In this document: positions 57,634-64,000 of the stretch, piece by piece
How positions within the stretch are numbered: the first letter of the stretch is position 1
Layout of the letters: every line of letters begins with the position of its first letter
Assembly (NCBI RefSeq): GCF_035083965.1
Contig: NC_089729.1
Location: forward strand, 16,790,964 to 16,854,963
Direction of reading: 5' to 3'
DNA: 64,000 bases
From: Branchiostoma lanceolatum
Taxonomy: Eukaryota > Chordata > Leptocardii > Amphioxiformes > Branchiostomatidae
Program-made: the position numbers and the translations under genes
The notes under the pieces: generated by a model
Database searches by the model: none
What the model was told of the DNA's origin: nothing
Seen by the model: only the letters and a program-made list of their open reading frames with translations

Positions 57634-58799
57634 TATGAAGAAATGAAGAATGTAGAAGACCTAATGTAGAAGACCTAAATACAACTTCAGATTGTGAACT
57701 TGGGAAATTTTATACCTCAGTTCCTCTGGGTACACACTGTTCAACATGTCAGTACCATGTGGCTTAGTTGCAGTGACTGCCGCTATATTTTATCCCGACT
57801 GCGTGTCACTATTTTGGCAAAGACATATCGGTTACGAAAGAGCCTTATGGCAAAAACACCTGGCACTTAGCTCCTTCAATCTTGAGACACTGACATCTTT
57901 TTTCCACGAACCTCTGATGGAGTGTCTCCCAAAAGTTCCATAAATATATTTTGACACATAAGCCACCTCTGGTGTTCCATAAGCTAGATCCATGTTCCTT
58001 AGATCTGTAAGATGACAATTCTGATATTCTGGCTCTAGCGCCCACAACGTTCTGCTACGAGCTGTCTTATTTGTATGCATTACACGCACGCAGTCGTGCT
58101 GTTGGCAGACTCTCAGCACAGGAGGATCACTTATTTATTGAAGAGTAGATTAAGTGCTGTAAAAGACTGCATAACAGCTGGCCCCTCCAGTGCTCATTAC
58201 ATGGTGATCACAGCCAAACTTGGCTCTTATAGTTGGTCTTAGAGTCAACAAAAGGAGGGCTTAGGTCTCGTATACTGCGAGTTAGCACTTGACTGTAATT
58301 CACATGTGAAGTAGTATAAGATTAAGACATGATTACGTATACAGTATTGGTAGGAATAAAGTTGAAACTTTTGTTACCTAAAGTTTAGGAACAGTGATTG
58401 GTTTGTATGATCTTGGTACTTCAATTATTCATTTTGTATCTCAACTTTTCCTGCATAGTTGTCTACCGGTATCCCCCCTTCCACACACTCACATTTAGCT
58501 CAATGGTAAAATACATGCAACCACGATATATGTTTGGCTTGCTGAGCCCCTATATATCCTCAATGCCATGGTAATGCAAGACTTGCACACATACTACAGC
58601 TTGGTATTCACAGAGCCTATGTGATATGTTTCTGTTATTAGTTATTTGTGTTTGATAAGACTTCAGTACTATATATGTGTATTAGCTGTACTGCATGTAT
58701 GCGGTAGTACCATCGCTCATTTTCCACAGTTCTCAAGCAAAAATACATGTAACTAGAAAGGCAACATTTGCGAGCAAATACAGCATGTTTAGCCATACT
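57634..58799. other. Intergenic, nothing recognised
   Basis: No supported gene. At 58785-58800 ATGTTTAGCCATACT matches the stem-loop region at about 62994-63008 and may be a decayed end of the same element family. Confidence 0.35.
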
Positions 58800-59220
58800 C
58801 CTCGCCATGCAAAAAATGGACTGTCCCAAAATAACAATGGACCATTCTAAAATACTTCCACTAAAAAAATGGATCACCCCAGTCCAAAATTGAGTTTAAA
58901 AACAATTAGTCTCTCCAAACAGGAATGGAGTCTTCCAGTAGCACCTCAACACAATATGGACCAGTCCACAACCATATCCACATAAACAAATACACTACTG
59001 CTAACAAATGGACTTTTTCATAATCACTCCAGCTCAAAATTGCAATAAATAATTAAAGAATCCTCCCCTTGCAAGAATGGGATATTCCGTGCCATCTCTA
59101 TGTAAACTAGACCAGTCGACAAATATCCGCTCAAAATTACACTCTCGCGCATAATCAACCCAGTTCAAATTTGAATTTAAAAAAATTAACCCCAGGAAAG
59201 AATTAAGTTCTCCATAGTAT
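58800..59220 (+). repeat. Degenerate tandem repeat, about 131-148 bp unit
   Basis: Unit starts at about 58879, 59027 and 59158 share CCAGTYCAAAATTGAAT, GACCAGTCSACAA.ATATCC and CATAATCA, with a partial unit before 58879. Confidence 0.6.
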
Positions 59221-59759
59221 ACATAATGATATATATGAGGATTTGACAGGAGAAGAAGGAAATTACCAAAAACAACATATTGCAGCGATAGTATGGGTGA
59301 AATATAGAAATGTGACACCCCTTTGTTTGAATGCATGATTCAATAGTATACATTTGGGTTGAAAAAAACGAAACGAAAAAATTGTTTATTTCAAAAATTG
59401 TTTTGAAAGGCTGTATGCCAAACATTTAAATGAGGGCCTGTGTACATGACCAAGGCAGACACATGTCAAATTTTGCATCATTTTGGTTTAATACGAGTCA
59501 GTTCCAAGTCACCGAGAGGGTTTTAATATAATATTTGTAATATGTTTGAACTATTTTGATTAAAAGAATGTCTAAGTCACAATAGTTCTAAACTGTTCAA
59601 ACAATAAGAATTAAAACTTATAACATGTTTGAACTTATTTAACATATGTTGGAAACATTTCGAACGTAACTTCACAAAAATCTCTTTATTTAGAACAGTT
59701 TCAAACCATCTATCCAAAGGTTTCAATGTTCGAACAATTTGTAACAAAAGATTTTCACA

Positions 59760-61500
59760 ATTGCCCCGTAAACGAAGGTGCTAAGTCCTCCTGTGTGTTT
59801 CCGTCTATTTTCGGTGGCCACGCTAGACCACCAGCGGATTTGTTTTGACGGAGCGTCACCCGCGCGCGACGATGTACACTGTTCGGCACCGCTAATATCC
59901 GGCATTTTCCCGCTCCAAAACACTCCACTAGACCCACGTTTTTAATGTTTTGCCTCGTGTGTAACACGATTCGATTTGCATTACTGACGGGACGAAAATG
60001 TTATGATAGAAAAAATTCACCCCGTCCCGGCGTCCGTCCCAAAAACATGAACGACATGAAAATATATTTTCTTACAGATTCAATCACGAAAATCAACAGC
60101 ATGGGATTCCAAATTTTCACAAAGGCCGACCATTTATCATGGTTGAACTTCCTTCCAAGGCGTGCGATAGATAAACATTCCCGGCACATAATAGTACCAG
60201 ACTAACTACGCAAGCTCATGATAAAAATAGGGAGAATGTTTGTCAGTGAAGTTTGACCACCAGAGGGTAAATTCATTTAACGTTACAAGCGCAAACGGGC
60301 GAATCATTGACCTTACCGGGGACTGACTCTACTGGCCTAATCATTCCTTTTTTGCCGAATTCTACGATCCATACGCCCGTACGCAGGAAAGCCTGGTGGA
60401 CGCTACACATCACGGGAGACGCGTGTTGGTCCGAGACAGACAGCGGCGTGCTTTCGATCGCGTAGCGGCGACAACGTGCGGGACCAAAACGCCTGTCCCC
60501 AGTGAGACCGTGTGTTTTGCGCGGCATGCCCCGAATCCGTCTACCATTGCTGAATGTGGCCCGATTCATAGAGGTCTATTTTGTAAGCATTATTTCATGT
60601 ACCCCTCAGCGTGAGAATTCCTTGTGCAACAACTTCGCCACATTATATATTCAAGTTCCCTGCGCACCGCCCTCCGCCCGCCTTTGATGTCTTTGATCAT
60701 GTATGAAGTCGGCGGCAGAGAGATCATCAATCAATTTTGTCAGGAGTTGCGCGCCAGTCTGAGGAGAATCGATCTCCCGTGTAGTGTTGAAGAATTTGGA
60801 GTTTCAAAATATCTGGAATAACTAATGCTGAAATAAACATTCACAAAATCATTGATTTAAGTTCATTTCTGTTATAAAATTTCCTAAACTGCAGTTTAAC
60901 CACCCAGTTCAACGGAACATGGTGTTTTCCCGATAATCACGTAAAATGTTTATGTCCGGTCTTTCCTCCTCGTAAGCAAACTTCCAGCTTGTCGCCAAAC
61001 TTTGCCGAGGCGATAAGTACAGAAGCTGAGCGCGCTCGTTGTTTTGTTGTGCTAGCCATGCAGTGACGAGTCTTCGATTATCTGTAGTTGTTGAAGGACA
61101 CACAGAAATCTTCGGACTGTAGTTTACCGCTTCGAAGGGCGTGACAGTCAACGGTAGTAAGGTTTGAACGAGCGTTGTGTTTCTCAGCTCACCTCTTCCA
61201 AACGTAAACAACGGGTGCGGGTTAACGTGAGCGGCGGGGAATTTGTTCGGCTGGCGACACCCCCGTACCGTGCCGGTAGCGTAGTGTGTGTCGTGTTTCC
61301 TTGAAACGGATTTTTAACAATAGAAAACTAGATCTATTCAAGATTTCTAACAAATTTAATGGAAACCTTTCTGTCCGGCGTAGTAGGATTTTGGGAGTAC
61401 CCAACCGCGTTCTTCACGTGGAAATTTTTGATACCGCGAAAGTAAACAAAACACCTACGATCGCCTGCCAGGCTTCTCGCGGTGGGGCGTCTTTATTGGT
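59760..61500. promoter_or_regulatory. CpG-rich region, candidate promoter(s)
   Basis: CpG density is visibly higher than in the rest of the right half (for example CACCCGCGCGCGACG near 59860 and GATCGCGTAGCGGCG near 60457). On the minus strand an ATG frame of about 90 codons (from 60569) runs to GTCCCCG and donor GTAAGG at about 60319. It has no family resemblance but could be a first coding exon. The product is unknown. Confidence 0.3.
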
Positions 61501-61672
61501 CTATCATTAGGTGCTATCAGCTACTTAGCAGGGACGTGTAAATTGCTTTCGTATGGCTCATTTAACCAATGTTCGAAACTGTACGAACAAAAGATGAATC
61601 TATATGTTGTGATAGTTTCGAAACTTATATCAATATTGTACCCGCCGATTTAAATGTTTCTAACATGCTGGA

Positions 61673-62140
61673 ACACAACAAAACGTAACATACGAAATGT
61701 GACCACGAAAAGAAATATATTTTATTTATTTATTTATTTAATAAAAGGTAACCATTATTTACTAAAAATGTAAACAAATTCCAGGGTAAGGCCCAAAAGT
61801 GTCTTCGGATTGGGGGTTTATTCCAAAAACGATGGTATAGCACTTGCCTGCGGTCACTTGTCACGTGAATGGAAAATTCCGTCGTCTGCAGCGGGCGAAC
61901 GTGCTAATTATGAAAACAACAAAATGTAATACGCACATATAAAACGTGACTACAAAAAGAAATCAAATTTATCAATGTATTCATCAATTAAATGTCAAGT
62001 AACTATTACTTACTGGAAATGTAAAGATTTTCTGGGTGGCGGTTGTTTTAAAGGGAGAACGGTAATTATTTTATTCCGAAAACACTGCGACGCCGGTGTA
62101 GCACTTGCCTGCGGTCCCATGAATGGAAAATTACAGAGCG
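61673..62140 (+). repeat. Diverged tandem duplication, about 240-bp unit
   Basis: Two units (61673-61888 and 61915-62140) share ACAACAAAAYGTAA, ACGTGACYAC, TATTTACT..AAATGTAAA, TTATTCC.AAAAC, GTAGCACTTGCCTGCGGTC and GAATGGAAAATT. Confidence 0.7.
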
Positions 62141-62659
62141 GGCATTTTCAAATGTGTTTACTAAACGAAAGCGACACAAAATATTTAGAGTTCTCAATTA
62201 CCAAAAATATCTCTATACGTAAGATAACAATGTAAGGAAGGAATTCGGGATATTTAAGCCCTTCTTAACTGGTAACGTTAGTACTGTCTGCTATCTGACG
62301 ATAGAAAAATGTTGGTCGTGACGCAGAGTGTCGTCTGCTAGCGTGCTAACTAGTGATGGAAAATTCCGCAGAAGCTTTCCAACCGACATGCATCGGGGGG
62401 ATGTGTATGCAAGTTCGACAGCAAAAGGTGTTGAACCCGGCGTTATATCCTTTTTATCTACATTTCATGATATTATAACTACTTTGACATATTTGTTTAG
62501 GCATACATTCCTATATACCTTGTTCTTACCCTATATCAATAATGATACATTCAACTTACTCCCCCACAGTATCAAAATGGACGCGTCCGCATGCCGCGCG
62601 CCTATTAGTATTGAAAGTGACAGAAGTGGCAAATATTGTCAAAAAAGCCCCAAATAGAT

Positions 62660-63022
62660 CGTTTTGAAGATATGTATGCCAAAAATGGGAATGTAGTCCT
62701 TTAAATATTTGTTCAAGCCACATATACAGCAAATTTCAGGTCATTCGGTTGAAATACCAGGGCGCAGGAGGCCAAGATATGCTAAAAATAGCCTAAAAAC
62801 CTCAATAAAATCACTTTCAAGGTCAATATCAAAAAAAGGAAAAGAACGCACATTGGTTTTTGCCTACATTATCTCTGTACCAAATTTCAGGTCATTTGGT
62901 CAAAAAATGACAGAGATGAATCGATTTAAAGATTTGACAGGAGGAGAAGAAGAAGAAGAAGAAGAAGAAGAAGAAACATGAGTAAAAACAATATGTTTAG
63001 CCATACTAGGTATGGCTCAACA
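62660..63022 (+). mobile_element. 3' end of another Helentron-like element
   Basis: A GAA microsatellite (62942-62975) leads to ATGAGTAAAAACAATATG and the hairpin AGCCATAC, loop TAG, GTATGGCT (62999-63017). The AAACAATAT-plus-hairpin terminus matches the minus-strand ends of the copies at 7.6, 10.7 and 29.3 kb. The interior has repeated CAAATTTCAGGTCATT. The 5' end is not identified. Confidence 0.5.
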
Positions 63023-63238
63023 TAATAACGTCACTCTGGGATCCCTCGGGATAGTCGGGATTTGTGTGCAGTCCCAGCTACAACCAGTTCAGAACCAAGG
63101 ACAGCTCTCATGTGAGCTCCCTCATACTTCACTGGAAGCACTGAGCTGTTTCTCCAAGGTCATCTCAGTACACAAAGGCAGAAAAGTTTCCTTTTCAGCT
63201 CACCTGTTCCATTTGTTTGCCCATCAATGAAATATTTA

Positions 63239-63447
63239 CTGTAAAGGCAGAAATGTTTGTGGTGGTTTCATGTTCGCGGTTTTCGCGGTGAACTCCTCAG
63301 GTCAAACTTAAAACCACCGCGAAAAGCCGTTCCACTGAGCAACTGTAGCGCTACTATTGTTTCAAACGCGAACTCAAAATCACCGCGAGCACTCCATTTT
63401 CTCCCTACCATGAAATTTAATCCCCGCAAACATTTCTACATTTACAG
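63239..63447. mobile_element. 209-bp TIR MITE with TA duplication, copy 2
   Basis: Same length and ends as 10283-10491, TA at 63237-63238 and 63448-63449. CACCGCGA blocks are better preserved here. Confidence 0.8.
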
Positions 63448-63449
63448 TA

Positions 63450-63889
63450 TCTCTACTGCTGTGACCTTTGACCTCCACCTTTTAGCAAAACCAGAATTGT
63501 AATCTTTATAAGTAAGCAAGTGTATTTGATGCTATATTCAGATCAGCTAGATGTAAAGTTACTAGTTACGTAGTTAACATTTATTGCTTTGAAAGATTAG
63601 CTTTTGCGAATTGGATTAAAAACTGCAGTTCTTGAACACGATATTTCCTTGGAGCATTTAACTACTAGTATCGTAATTCTGCTTATAACGAGGCCTCCAT
63701 CAAAGCTTTTACAGGTGTGTTTTGGCATGGTATTTCAAGTAGGAATAAGTCTGGTACTATTAAAGTTTGATATACATCTCTGTTGCTAATGTAGCTAATA
63801 GAAGTTCCGCCCTTTTAACGCCTTGCTACGTCTAGAACAGATGGTTACTTCATGCCCTGTAGATAAATGTTTCTTTTTTGTGTCGTCAG
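63450..63889. other. Intron or intergenic
   Basis: Ends in a T-rich tract and GTCAG acceptor (63885-63889). Nothing else recognised. Confidence 0.35.
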
Positions 63890-63980
63890 ATAACCCGACG
63901 ATGACCTTTCCCGCTTTTTGCCGGCTTGAAATATTGATTCAGGACGTTGAGACAGCAGGAGAATTTACGACGTCCGAGAA
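63890..63980 (+). CDS. Candidate internal exon of an unknown gene
   Basis: This 91-bp stretch lies between a strong acceptor (TTCTTTTTTGTGTCGTCAG) and a strong donor (GTAAGC at 63981). Two frames hit stops at once. The third is fully open, with NPTMTFPAFCRLEILIQDVE followed by TAGEFTTSE. Splice phases would be 1 on entry and 2 on exit. I do not recognise the protein. The rest of the gene would lie right of the window. Confidence 0.35.
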
Positions 63981-64000
63981 GTAAGCTTGTTGCATGCCTA

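Noticed and set aside
62709..62981. 90-codon ORF ending in a poly-Glu tract
   Set aside because: It spans a repeat body and a GAA microsatellite next to a Helentron-like hairpin; not a gene.

Overview
The window reads as a metazoan, deuterostome genome and most likely amphioxus (Branchiostoma). It has intron-split genes with GT-AG boundaries, long runs of near-identical C2H2 zinc fingers, a Gmr1-type retrotransposon (a deuterostome group) and dense short non-autonomous transposons. The species is inferred from family styles, not from a database search.

Layout. At 0.4-1.5 kb are the last two coding exons of a RAB40 small GTPase gene (+), followed by a long presumed 3' UTR. At 4.9-7.3 kb is a two-exon C2H2 gene with 12 fingers (+). 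From 7.6 to 20 kb there is a thicket of mobile DNA: Helentron/Pearl-like elements, TIR MITEs, a piggyBac-like 926-bp element full of CRE and YY1-like motifs, and a complete Gmr1-like LTR retrotransposon with matching 161-bp LTRs and a 5-bp target duplication. That retrotransposon is nested inside a mariner-type MITE. At 21.7-24.9 kb is a second C2H2 gene (+). Its presumed intron holds a 35-bp minisatellite with higher-order structure, and its 14-finger coding exon is broken by a run of 16 G.

From 27.5 to 31.1 kb there are more Helentron-like elements and a decayed non-LTR retrotransposon. At 32.2-34.7 kb are three exons of MPG (alkyladenine DNA glycosylase) on the minus strand, with SINEs in its introns and a MITE starting 5 bp past its stop codon. 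From 36 to 63.8 kb I recognise no complete gene. The stretch holds Harbinger-type foldback MITEs, other repeats, and several GC-richer single-copy-looking blocks that may be regulatory. One pair (50.63-50.82 and 53.53-53.70 kb) is a diverged duplicate with a 27-bp perfectly shared core. A short candidate exon of an unknown gene lies at the right edge.

The genes do not form a pathway. RAB40 acts in ubiquitin ligase recruitment, MPG in base excision repair, and the two finger genes are probable DNA-binding proteins. In human, RAB40C and MPG both lie in 16p13.3, so the RAB40-MPG linkage here may be ancient.
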